A DNA stretch of 34,762 bases from Clostridia bacterium. GTDB lineage: Bacteria > Bacillota > Clostridia > Christensenellales > CAG-138. The number at the start of each line of letters is the position of its first letter. Positions within the stretch are counted from its first letter, which is position 1. Under the pieces are notes generated by a model. It made no database searches. It worked only from the letters and a program-made list of their open reading frames with translations, and was not told the DNA's origin. The position numbers and the translations under genes were made by a program. This document shows, one piece after another, positions 17,554 through 24,643 of the stretch. The stretch spans positions 1 to 34,762 of the forward strand of contig JAFZIH010000152.1 in assembly GCA_017554455.1 (NCBI GenBank), given 5' to 3'.

Positions 17554-18873
17554 TCACCGCCTCCATGCATCAGGCAGGTTTTCGACCCAAGGATGTTCGC
17601 CGTGCAGATACGCGTCTGCCGCAGAGAGATCAAGCCCTTTGAACACCGCAAGGTACGTTTCCAACACGTCATTCGAGCGGTGCAGGGCGCACGGTACTGT
17701 CATTGCGTGCGGCCTTCCGTTGACCTCATATTCCATCGTCAGAAACAGCGAACCTTCAAATTCGTATTGCGTGAGGCGTTCGTGATACAGGATCACGTCG
17801 ATTTCGACTGACTGTCCCGCTTTAAAATCGAGCGGCGTATGCATATCCCAGTAATAATCCGAAACAGCTTCGCCGTTCGCATCGGGGATTTTGATGTGCG
17901 CGCCGACAATTTCACAGTCCGTGCCGTATCCATATGCGCCGGTCACGGTAACGTCGTCCAACCCTGCCGTAAACGAAAGTGCATCCGGCACAAGTCCGAA
18001 CCCGCCGTCAAGCCAGTTTCCCTCGACAACCATGACGCCGGGCGACGGTCGAAGTCCGTAGCTGTCGGCTTTCGGCATTTCTTCAGGCGCGTTCGGATGC
18101 AGACGCCATGTACCGAACGGAATATCGCTCTCTTTTTCGCCCAAAGTCAGCGTCAGCCGATCGACCTTTTCCTCTGTGTACGGTGTTTCAAAATGTATGT
18201 TCACATAGTACACATGGTATTCCGGAATATCCGCTTCCGTAAACTGCTCCCATGCGTCGCGGTAGGGCTGCAGGTATGCGTAGCCCTCGTCAAGCTTTTG
18301 ATTCATGGCGATCTCCTCCGGATCGGTGATCTCCCAGCTCGTTTCCCCGGCGTGATGCGCTGCGATCCAATCGGAGATCGCTGCTTCTTCGGCACGGATG
18401 TCGCCGAGCTTTTCCCAATCCGGGTTTTGCAGCATTAAAAATGTCTGGAATCCGAACATGCCGTAAACGCCATCCTTATTGAGCGCGCGGAATTCTTCGG
18501 TCACGTCGGTAACTTCGACTGTATACGCCGTGCGTATCGGGACGTTCACACGGATATTCTCTTTGCCGATCTCCTTTTCGGAAATGACCTTAAACGAAAC
18601 GCCGGACGTGATCGACGCACCGTCGTAAAAGTCGCAGTTCTGATTGGCAAGCGAAACGTACGCCTCGCCGTCTGACCAGCCGGGGGTGAAGGAGACGGGA
18701 GCAGAAGACGGACGCAGCGACGCAGCCGGGGAGGGCTCGACGGTTGATACGGGCGCAGCGGTCGGCAGCGGCTTCTCGGTAGCGCTCGTTTGCCCTGCAG
18801 GCGGCGTTTTGCAGCCGACCGAAAGGCAGAGCAGCAACAGCAGCATATAAGACGGGATCCGTTTCAAGCGCAT
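17554..18873 (-). CDS. Lipoprotein, first gene of ABC exporter operon
   Basis: 439 aa from the ATG at 18873; a TTG at 18867 has better spacing to AAAGGA and is an alternative. A basic N-terminus and hydrophobic stretch (YMLLLLLCLSVGC) end in the lipobox LSVGC, followed by a Pro/Thr/Ser/Ala-rich linker (about 40 residues) typical of a flexible surface tether. The folded part is rich in beta strands and aromatics, e.g. YAYLQPYRDAWEQFTEAD and HVYYVNIHFETPYTEEK. It does not share the PTPE start or the INAVDGS end of the eight-copy lipoprotein family. Being the first gene of the operon with permease, adaptor and ATPase, it may be a substrate receptor or envelope sensor. I do not recognise the family. 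Confidence 0.82.
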   Translation of the reverse strand: MRLKRIPSYMLLLLLCLSVGCKTPPAGQTSATEKPLPTAAPVSTVEPSPAASLRPSSAPVSFTPGWSDGEAYVSLANQNCDFYDGASITSGVSFKVISEKEIGKENIRVNVPIRTAYTVEVTDVTEEFRALNKDGVYGMFGFQTFLMLQNPDWEKLGDIRAEEAAISDWIAAHHAGETSWEITDPEEIAMNQKLDEGYAYLQPYRDAWEQFTEADIPEYHVYYVNIHFETPYTEEKVDRLTLTLGEKESDIPFGTWRLHPNAPEEMPKADSYGLRPSPGVMVVEGNWLDGGFGLVPDALSFTAGLDDVTVTGAYGYGTDCEIVGAHIKIPDANGEAVSDYYWDMHTPLDFKAGQSVEIDVILYHERLTQYEFEGSLFLTMEYEVNGRPHAMTVPCALHRSNDVLETYLAVFKGLDLSAADAYLHGEHPWVENLPDAWRR

Positions 18874-18904
18874 CATCCTTTCAAAACGGGATTTTGTTGA
18901 TCCT

Positions 18905-18933
18905 ACTGTACCAAATCCGATTTCGAAACGCAA
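18905..18933 (-). promoter_or_regulatory. Promoter of lipoprotein-ABC operon
   Basis: On the minus strand TTGCGT (18933-18928) and TACAGT (18910-18905) are 17 bp apart, about 32 bp before the start codon. Both boxes are imperfect, compatible with activation by the divergent response regulator. Confidence 0.6.
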
Positions 18934-18975
18934 TCCTGCCGTCGCAAGCGGTCGCCCTTTTGCCGTATGCGGCGC

Positions 18976-19005
18976 TTGTCAGAGATGCGCAAACTATGGT
19001 ATCAT
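18976..19005 (+). promoter_or_regulatory. Promoter of two-component genes
   Basis: TTGTCA (18976-18981) and TATCAT (19000-19005) are 18 bp apart. GGAGG at 19021-19025 precedes the ATG at 19031. Confidence 0.65.
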
Positions 19006-19030
19006 AAAAATGGACAGATAGGAGGTTTCC

Positions 19031-19711
19031 ATGCGGATCGCAGTCTGTGACGATGAACAACGGGATCTGGAGCAGCTTTGTGAACTGCTCATGCGGTACG
19101 ACAGCGCCTGTATGCCGGTGCGGTTCTTTGCGGCAAGGGAGCTGTTTGCATGCGCCGACCGGTTCGACGTCGTCTTTCTGGATATCGAAATGCAGGCGCC
19201 GAACGGGTACGAGGTCGCGCGGGAGCTCAGCGAACGCACGCGGCGCCCGCTGATCGTGTTTGTCACACATACGAGCGCATACGCCGTGCAGGGCTACGGG
19301 ATCGCGTTCCGGTATCTGCTGAAGCCGGTGACGGCGGACGCGCTGGCGGCGGTTCTCAAAGCAGTCGAAGCAGAACTCCGTGCAAACAACATCACACTTT
19401 TGATCGATGGGACCGAGCACGTTCTTGACGTCCGCGAGATATTGTACCTTGAGGTACAAAACCATACGGCGATCCTACACCTGCAGGACGGCATGTATAC
19501 CTTTCGCGCAACGCTCAAAGACCTTACGGCGCAGCTGCCAGAGCGGTATTTCTGCGCGCCGCAGCAGAGCTATCTGGTAAATATGCAGCATATTCGGTCC
19601 GCAGACGCGCTTTCCGTTGTGATGGTGAACGGTGACCGGATCCCTTTGAGCCGCAGAAAACGACAGGATTTTCAGCATCGGTTTCATAACTTTCTCGGAG
19701 GTACAACGTGA
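19031..19711 (+). CDS. LytTR-type response regulator (AgrA/LytR family)
   Basis: 226 aa. Residues 1-118 form a receiver domain: acidic pair Asp7-Asp8 in CDDE, phosphoacceptor Asp51 in FLDIEM, Thr79 and Lys98 in YLLKPV. Residues 125-222 match a LytTR DNA-binding domain: REILYLEVQNHTAILHL is the typical first strand pair, followed by LPERYFCAPQQSYLVNMQHI and IPLSRRKR. Such regulators bind imperfect direct repeats in promoters. The start has a good GGAGG site and is divergent from the lipoprotein-ABC operon, the most likely target. The gene overlaps the kinase gene by 4 bp (GTGA). Confidence 0.94.
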   Translation: MRIAVCDDEQRDLEQLCELLMRYDSACMPVRFFAARELFACADRFDVVFLDIEMQAPNGYEVARELSERTRRPLIVFVTHTSAYAVQGYGIAFRYLLKPVTADALAAVLKAVEAELRANNITLLIDGTEHVLDVREILYLEVQNHTAILHLQDGMYTFRATLKDLTAQLPERYFCAPQQSYLVNMQHIRSADALSVVMVNGDRIPLSRRKRQDFQHRFHNFLGGTT

Positions 19712-20601
19712 AATACGCATTGTTTGCCGCCATGACGCTGGACGTGGGCTGTCTTCTGTGCCTGCTGATCGTCGCGGTGCGGGAGCCGAGACGTATCAAC
19801 GGACGTGTCAGACTGCTTCTGCCGATCCCGCTGTGCTATCTTGCCGCCGCGATCTTCGGCTATGAGGTATTCCGCCGTTCCGATCCGGGACCGCTGTCCT
19901 TCTTTCTGCTGCTTTGGCTCGTCTATTGCGGCGCTGTGACGCTGATCACGGCGCAGCGATGCCGTCGCGCGCAGAACGCCGCGCAAAAACAAACGCAAAT
20001 CGAGCGGCATTACGCGCAGGAGGAAGAATATTACGAGCAACTGATCGAGAAGCAGGAGCAGACGCGCGCGCTTTGGCACGATATGGAAAAATACCTGCGC
20101 GCCGCCGAGGCAGAAGGAACCGACGCCGCAGAGCAAGCCCGGCTCACACTTAAAAAGGCGTCCGACGTACCGGATGTGGGCAATCGGGCCCTGAACGTGA
20201 TCCTGAACGAGTACCGCGCCCGCACAAGCGCATCGGGCATTCGGTTCGAATGGCAGGTACAGGTCCCGTCGAAGCTGTCGGTTTCGGTCGTCGATCTCTA
20301 TATCCTGCTCGGCAATACGATCGACAATGCGATCGAAGCGTGTATGGCGCTTCCGACGGAGGATCGCACGATCCGTTTGTCGTTGCAGCAAACGCACGAC
20401 GTTTTGTTTTATCGCTTGTCGAACCCGTATGCAGAGAGGACGGAGGGACAGAAGCCCGGGATTCACGGATACGGGCTCAGAAACGTCCGCGCCTGCGTGA
20501 AAAAGTACGGGGGAGCAACAGAAATCACACGGGAAAACGGATGGTTTTGCTTTTCTGCGCATATGAACGCGCCTGTACCGAACGAATGTTCCGACCGGTG
20601 A
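19708..20601 (+). CDS. GHKL-family sensor histidine kinase (AgrC-like)
   Basis: 297 aa, starting at a GTG that overlaps the regulator stop and follows GGAGGT. The N-terminal part holds about three membrane segments (residues 4-23, 36-52, 63-82) with almost no extracellular loop, so the signal is probably sensed within the membrane. A coiled coil (about 90-122) leads to the phosphoacceptor His124 in ALWHDMEKYL. The catalytic domain has the N box GNTIDNAIEAC (Asn203, Asn207) and the G box GIHGYGLRNV. The short N-terminus differs from the six- or seven-span AgrC type and fits sensors that work with ABC transporters. It should phosphorylate the coupled LytTR regulator. Confidence 0.9.
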   Translation: MKYALFAAMTLDVGCLLCLLIVAVREPRRINGRVRLLLPIPLCYLAAAIFGYEVFRRSDPGPLSFFLLLWLVYCGAVTLITAQRCRRAQNAAQKQTQIERHYAQEEEYYEQLIEKQEQTRALWHDMEKYLRAAEAEGTDAAEQARLTLKKASDVPDVGNRALNVILNEYRARTSASGIRFEWQVQVPSKLSVSVVDLYILLGNTIDNAIEACMALPTEDRTIRLSLQQTHDVLFYRLSNPYAERTEGQKPGIHGYGLRNVRACVKKYGGATEITRENGWFCFSAHMNAPVPNECSDR

Positions 20602-20632
20602 AAAGCGCGATACATTCCGACGATATGATAAA

Positions 20633-20693
20633 GGAGCGGTCCTGTTTGATCGCTCCGTCTCAATCGTATAAAAGGGCGGGACCCCTTATTTTT
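20633..20693. terminator. Hairpins between convergent kinase and alr genes
   Basis: A 9-bp stem with one G-T pair (20633-20641 with 20648-20656) is followed by a 5-bp stem, AAGGG with CCCTT, and then five T residues. The second hairpin overlaps the alr stop codon. It probably ends transcription of the two-component genes and perhaps of alr. Confidence 0.6.
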
Positions 20694-21801
20694 CGTAGAC
20701 GCGGGGGACGCGGTCATTGAAGGAGAGGAGGATCTCGTAGGAGATCGTATTCGCCTTATCCGCAAGCTCGTCCGCGGTGATGACCTCGTTTCCCTGACGG
20801 CCGATCAGCACCGCTTCGTCGCCGATCGCAACGCCCGGGACCTCGGACACGTCGACCATCATCTGGTCCATACAGATCGTGCCGATCTGCGGGCAGCGCA
20901 TGCCGCCGATCAGTACGTCGGTTTTGCCGGTCAGACAGCGCTTGTAGCCGTCGCCGTAGCCGATGGGCAGGGTCGCGACCTTGGTGGGACGGGACGCGAC
21001 GAACCGGAGCCCGTAGCTGACGCCTTCGCCCGCGGGGATGGTCTTGAGATTGCTGATGTAGGTGATCAGCGACATGACCGGCGTGAGCCCGCTGCCGGGG
21101 CTGCGCTTTGCGTCGGGATGATAGCCGTAGAGCGCGATGCCGAAACGGACCATGTCGTATTGCAGCTCGGGGAAATCGAGCGTCGCGGCGGAGTTTGCCG
21201 CGTGCACGATCGGATGATAGCCGCGCGCGCGGATCTTTGCGACGAACGCGTCGAACCGCTGCGCCTGCAGATGCGTGAATTCAGGATCGGCCTCGCTCTT
21301 TGCGAAGTGCGTGAATACGCCGTCCATCGAAACATGCGGGCAGGCGTCGAACGCGTCTAAAAGATCTTCGAGCATTGCATCGTCCGTGACGCCGATGCGG
21401 TGCATGCCGGTGTCGAGCTTGACGTGTACGTGCGCGGTCTTTTGGGATGCGACGGCGCAGCGCTCGAAGGCGTAGATCCGCTCGGGCAGAAAGACGGCGG
21501 CGGTCAGCTCGTTGCCGACGACGGCGGGGATGTGATCGGGATCGGTCACGCCGAGGATCAGGATCGGAAGCGTGACGCCGCTTGCGCGAAGCCGCACGCC
21601 CTCCTCGGGAATCGCGACGGCGAGCATGTCGACGAGGCCGGATTGCTCGAGATATTCGCCGACTGTGGTGATGCCGTGACCGTATGCGTTTGCCTTGATG
21701 ACGGCAAGAAATTTCGTTTCGGGTTTCAGCCGGCGTTTGGCAAGCCGGATGTTTTTCAGAAATGCGGGCAGATTGACGACCGCATGTGTGCTGCGAAGCA
21801 T
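20686..21801 (-). CDS. alr: Alanine racemase
   Basis: 371 aa, normal length. This cytoplasmic PLP enzyme interconverts L- and D-alanine for peptidoglycan. Lys36 in AVIKANAYGHG binds PLP; the second catalytic base is Tyr263 in VSYGLRF. MVRFGIALYGYHP, LPIGYGDGYKR and IGTICMDQMMVDV are standard family blocks. The start follows AGGGGGC, and a near-consensus promoter stands upstream. It is transcribed alone and lies divergent from rsmD. No sign of truncation. Confidence 0.97.
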   Translation of the reverse strand: MLRSTHAVVNLPAFLKNIRLAKRRLKPETKFLAVIKANAYGHGITTVGEYLEQSGLVDMLAVAIPEEGVRLRASGVTLPILILGVTDPDHIPAVVGNELTAAVFLPERIYAFERCAVASQKTAHVHVKLDTGMHRIGVTDDAMLEDLLDAFDACPHVSMDGVFTHFAKSEADPEFTHLQAQRFDAFVAKIRARGYHPIVHAANSAATLDFPELQYDMVRFGIALYGYHPDAKRSPGSGLTPVMSLITYISNLKTIPAGEGVSYGLRFVASRPTKVATLPIGYGDGYKRCLTGKTDVLIGGMRCPQIGTICMDQMMVDVSEVPGVAIGDEAVLIGRQGNEVITADELADKANTISYEILLSFNDRVPRVYEK

Positions 21802-21828
21802 AGTTTCGCCCCCTTTTTTCCGAAGGTA

Positions 21829-21857
21829 ATTCTACAAGAACACCATTAAAAAGTCAA
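21829..21857 (-). promoter_or_regulatory. Sigma-A promoter of alr
   Basis: On the minus strand TTGACT (21857-21852) and TAGAAT (21834-21829) are exactly 17 bp apart, 27 bp before the alr start. Confidence 0.85.
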
Positions 21858-21935
21858 TTCTTTTGGTCGGATTTGACCGAAATTTTACCCGGACATAATA
21901 TATCGAAAAAATATTAACAATTTGTTCAAAAACTA

Positions 21936-21964
21936 TTGCAATTTCTATACCTTGGTGCTAAAAT
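21936..21964 (+). promoter_or_regulatory. Sigma-A promoter of rsmD operon
   Basis: TTGCAA (21936-21941) and TAAAAT (21959-21964) are 17 bp apart, 31 bp before the rsmD ATG. The AT-rich tract at 21880-21935 could serve as an UP-like element. Confidence 0.75.
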
Positions 21965-21995
21965 GGGATACACAATACAAGATATAGGGGTTTCT

Positions 21996-22556
21996 ATGGT
22001 CAGAATCATTGCGGGCACGGCCCGCGGACGGAAGATCGAAACGCTCGAAGGCATGGAAACCCGACCGACGCTGGACCGCGTTAAGGAGGCCGTTTTCGGA
22101 TCCTTGCAGTTCCGTATCCCGTATGCAAGGGCGCTGGATCTGTTCGCGGGAAGCGGCAATCTCGGATTGGAGGCACTAAGCCGCGGGGCAAAGCGCGTCG
22201 TGCTGAACGACCGCAATCCGGCGTGTATCGAGATCATCCGGCGAAACATCGAAACGCTCGGGTTTTCGGATGCCGCAAGGACGATGAACCTCGACTATGC
22301 GGCGGCGATCGAGCGGCTTTCTTCGGAGGGCGAAGTGTTCGACCTGGCGTTTCTGGATCCGCCGTATCGGGAAGGACTTTCCGAGGATGCGGTGAAGCGG
22401 CTGTTCGAAGCGCACCTGATCCTGCCGGGCGGTACCGTGGTGCTGGAGCATGCGGCGGAGCTTCCGCCAAACGGCGTACCGGGCGTATACCGCGTCGTGC
22501 GGACCAAAAGGTTCGGCAAGTGCGGGTATTCATTGATCGAGGAGGACGGAGAATGA
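21996..22556 (+). CDS. rsmD: 16S rRNA (guanine(966)-N2)-methyltransferase
   Basis: 186 aa from the ATG at 21996, preceded by AGGGG; the earlier in-frame codons lie inside the promoter. RsmD methylates G966 of 16S rRNA using SAM. The N-terminus MVRIIAGTARGRKI and TRPTLDRVKEAVF are family hallmarks. DLFAGSGNLGLEALSRGA (48-65) binds SAM and DPPY (121-124) is the catalytic motif of N2-guanine methyltransferases. The stop overlaps the coaD start by 4 bp; the rsmD-coaD pair is a common arrangement in Bacillota. Confidence 0.96.
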   Translation: MVRIIAGTARGRKIETLEGMETRPTLDRVKEAVFGSLQFRIPYARALDLFAGSGNLGLEALSRGAKRVVLNDRNPACIEIIRRNIETLGFSDAARTMNLDYAAAIERLSSEGEVFDLAFLDPPYREGLSEDAVKRLFEAHLILPGGTVVLEHAAELPPNGVPGVYRVVRTKRFGKCGYSLIEEDGE

Positions 22557-23044
22557 AGATCGGCGTATATCCGGGAAGCTTCGATCCGTTTACGATCGGA
22601 CATCTCGACGTGCTGAAAAACGCCGCGGGGCTGTTCGATGTAGTCTATGTGGCGGTGCTGAACAACAGCGCGAAATCGCCGGTGTTTTCGGTGGAAGAGC
22701 GCGTGGAAATGCTCGACCGCATCATCGAATCGGAAGGGCTAAAAAACGTCCGGTCCGGTTCGTTCGGGGGACTGCTCGTCGACTACGCAAAGCAGATCGG
22801 CGCGCAGTACCTCATCAGAGGACTCCGGGCGATCACGGATTTCGAATACGAATTCCAGATCGACGCGGTGAACCGGCATCTGGATCCGGGCATCCGCACG
22901 GTGTACTTTATGGCAAATCCCGCACATTCGTTCCTTTCAAGCTCGAATGTGCGTGAGATCGGAGAAATGGGCGGTTCCATTGAGGGACTGGTACCGCATT
23001 GCAATTATCATTATTTACGGGAAAGGTTGGCAAGGCAGAAATGA
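22553..23044 (+). CDS. coaD: Phosphopantetheine adenylyltransferase
   Basis: 163 aa, normal length. It transfers AMP from ATP to 4'-phosphopantetheine, the fourth step of coenzyme A synthesis. YPGSFDPFTIGHLDV carries the TxGH nucleotide-binding motif (Thr14, His17). RGLRAITDFEYEFQ and FLSSSNVREI are the other conserved blocks, the latter matching the usual ISST-type phosphate-binding loop. The start overlaps the rsmD stop (ATGA), with GGAGG at 22541. Its stop in turn overlaps the next gene's start by 4 bp. Confidence 0.96.
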   Translation: MKIGVYPGSFDPFTIGHLDVLKNAAGLFDVVYVAVLNNSAKSPVFSVEERVEMLDRIIESEGLKNVRSGSFGGLLVDYAKQIGAQYLIRGLRAITDFEYEFQIDAVNRHLDPGIRTVYFMANPAHSFLSSSNVREIGEMGGSIEGLVPHCNYHYLRERLARQK

Positions 23045-23934
23045 ACGGCGTACAAACAATGAAGATCTTCAGTATTCTTTCGAAGATCGAACAACTCGTG
23101 GCGGACAGCCCGAAACCGAGATTCAATAACGGGGCAAACCGGCGCATCGTCGACGAGGAAGAGCTTTTGGCGCTCCTCGACGATCTCAAAGCGACGATTC
23201 CGGAGGATATCAGAAGAGCTTCCGGCATCATTGCGGAGAAGGAAAACACGCTTCGCGACGCAAATGAACAGGCGGATCAGATCGTTGCGGACGCGCAGAA
23301 AGACGCGGACGAGATGCGCAGTCAGGCGCAGCAGGCGGCGACGGACGTCTATAATCAGGCGGTCGCCGAGTATGAAGCGCTGATCACCGAAAACTCGGTC
23401 TATCAGGCGGCGGTACGCCGCGCGGACGATCTCCGTCAGGCGGCGGAGGAGAACGCGGACTCGATCTGCAGCGGCGCACGCGCCTATGCGGACGACATCC
23501 TTGCCGATGTGCAGCGGTATCTCAACGACTATATGAAGATGATCAACGGAAACCGCGAAGAGCTCGACGTCCGTCCGAGACCCGTCGCGCCGGATCTTGA
23601 GATCCCCGAACCCGCGCCTGCGCCGATCACCGTACCGGCGCCCGAACCGCGTCGTCAGGAACCCGCGAGAAAGCCGCAGGCGGAGCCGCAGCGTGCGCCG
23701 CAGAAGCCCGCACCGCGTCCCGAGCCCGAAGACGATGAGGACGGTTACGAGGAAGAGGAGCCGAAGAAGCAGCGCAAGAAGGGCTTCTTTGCCCGCATGC
23801 TCGGCATCGAGGAAGTCGAAGAGGACGAGGAAGAGTACGACGACGAAGAGGAAGAGGAGCGTCCTGCGCCCAAGAAGAAGCGCCGCAGCATCTTCTCCTT
23901 CGGTTCCGACGACGAGGACGAAGACGAAGAATAA
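23041..23934 (+). CDS. Coiled-coil protein with acidic/basic repeat tail, coaD-linked
   Basis: 297 aa from the ATG overlapping the coaD stop. Residues 1-50 contain a conserved-looking segment (KIFSILSKIEQLVADSPK, then IVDEEELLALLDDLK). Residues about 55-180 form a long Ala/Glu/Gln-rich coiled coil resembling V-ATPase subunit H/E-type stalk proteins and DivIVA-like proteins. A Pro-rich linker (about 190-240) follows. The C-terminus is a twofold module: a basic cluster and aromatic patch (KKQRKKGFFARMLG), an acidic run, then a second basic-aromatic patch (KKKRRSIFSFG) and an acidic end. The basic-aromatic patches could bind membrane or nucleic acid. Homologs next to coaD occur in other Clostridia, as far as I recall, but the role is not known to me. 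Confidence 0.85.
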   Translation: MNGVQTMKIFSILSKIEQLVADSPKPRFNNGANRRIVDEEELLALLDDLKATIPEDIRRASGIIAEKENTLRDANEQADQIVADAQKDADEMRSQAQQAATDVYNQAVAEYEALITENSVYQAAVRRADDLRQAAEENADSICSGARAYADDILADVQRYLNDYMKMINGNREELDVRPRPVAPDLEIPEPAPAPITVPAPEPRRQEPARKPQAEPQRAPQKPAPRPEPEDDEDGYEEEEPKKQRKKGFFARMLGIEEVEEDEEEYDDEEEEERPAPKKKRRSIFSFGSDDEDEDEE

Positions 23935-23951
23935 GCCATTTATCCGATATG

Positions 23952-23987
23952 ATCCGGGGGAGCAAGCTCTCCCGGATTTTCTTTTTC
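23952..23987 (+). terminator. Intrinsic terminator of rsmD-coaD operon
   Basis: An 11-bp stem with one G-T pair (23952-23962 with 23967-23977) and a CAAG loop is followed by TTTTCTTTTT. Confidence 0.92.
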
Positions 23988-24011
23988 CTGATTGCAGCAA
24001 AACGCGCCGTT

Positions 24012-24120
24012 CATCCGTGTTATGGGTGAGTGTTGAAACACGGATGACGCCGAAAGGGTCAGAGACAGGGAACCGCGGGCATGGCGCCTTCGACCGGCGA
24101 ACCCACTGACCTTTTCCGGC
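24012..24120 (+). promoter_or_regulatory. Structured 5' leader or operator of ECF sigma gene
   Basis: Two pairing blocks are visible. First, CATCCGTGTT (24012-24021) pairs perfectly with AACACGGATG (24037-24046) around 15 nt. Second, 24049-24062 (GCCGAAAGGGTCAG) pairs with 24106-24120 (CTGACCTTTTCCGGC) as a 14-bp stem with one G-T pair and one bulged C. It encloses 43 nt with an inner GGG/CCC pairing and a CGCC/GGCG hairpin. The long stem ends 4 nt before the AAAGGAG of the sigma gene. I could not match it to a known riboswitch. TGAAAC at 24034 with GGTC 17 bp on is a weak ECF-type promoter candidate, in which case the first inverted repeat would be DNA. Confidence 0.55.
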
Positions 24121-24136
24121 AGCGAAAGGAGAGAAT

Positions 24137-24643
24137 ATGGAGCAAAGAGACAAACAGGCGAAACGGGATCGCGAGATTGTGCGCATCGTCGAAACGTATT
24201 CCGACATGCTGCTGCGCATTGCCCTAAACCGCGTGAACAGCATCGCGGAAGCGGAGGACGTTGTGCAGAGCACATTCGAACGGTTGATCAGAAGACAGCC
24301 GCACTTTGCAGATCGCGAGCACGAAAAGGCATGGCTCATCAAGACGGCGATCCGCATCTGTATCGACGAGGCGAGAAAGACAAGCAAACGCGCGGAAGCG
24401 CCGCTGAACGAGGAGATCACGGCGGCGTATTCGGAGGAGAGCTATGAGCTTCTCGATACGATCCGTCGGCTCCCGGAACGGGACCGCGACGCCGTGTACC
24501 TCTATTACTATGAGGAATACGCGGTGAAAGACGTCGCAAAGCTGCTCGGCGAGCGCGAGGGCACGACACGGTCCCGGCTTTCCCGCGCAAGACAAAAACT
24601 CAAAGCAATCATGGAAGGAGAAAACAATGAACAGGTTTTATAA
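24137..24643 (+). CDS. ECF-type RNA polymerase sigma factor
   Basis: 168 aa with only the two regions of ECF sigma factors. Region 2 spans about residues 18-80 (YSDMLLRIALNRVNSIAEAEDVVQSTFERLIRR split across 21-53, then WLIKTAIRICIDEARK). Region 4 spans about 106-158, with LPERDRDAVYLYYYEEY and the helix-turn-helix VKDVAKLLGEREGTTRSRLSRARQ. AAAGGAGAGAAT precedes the ATG. The next gene, a membrane-anchored protein overlapping by 17 bp, is the probable anti-sigma factor. The target regulon is unknown; the two lipoprotein genes downstream are candidates. Confidence 0.93.
   Translation: MEQRDKQAKRDREIVRIVETYSDMLLRIALNRVNSIAEAEDVVQSTFERLIRRQPHFADREHEKAWLIKTAIRICIDEARKTSKRAEAPLNEEITAAYSEESYELLDTIRRLPERDRDAVYLYYYEEYAVKDVAKLLGEREGTTRSRLSRARQKLKAIMEGENNEQVL

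Noticed and set aside
24063-24105. T-box or cobalamin riboswitch in the sigma leader
   Set aside because: AACCGCGGGC recalls a T-box and GGGAACCG a cobalamin element, but the TGGN antiterminator bulge, specifier region and other conserved blocks are missing, and the downstream gene does not fit.
23011-24420. 469-codon antisense frame over the coiled-coil and sigma genes
   Set aside because: Its long Leu/Arg/Phe runs mirror the Glu/Lys/Asp repeats of the plus-strand protein, and it crosses a terminator and the sigma leader.
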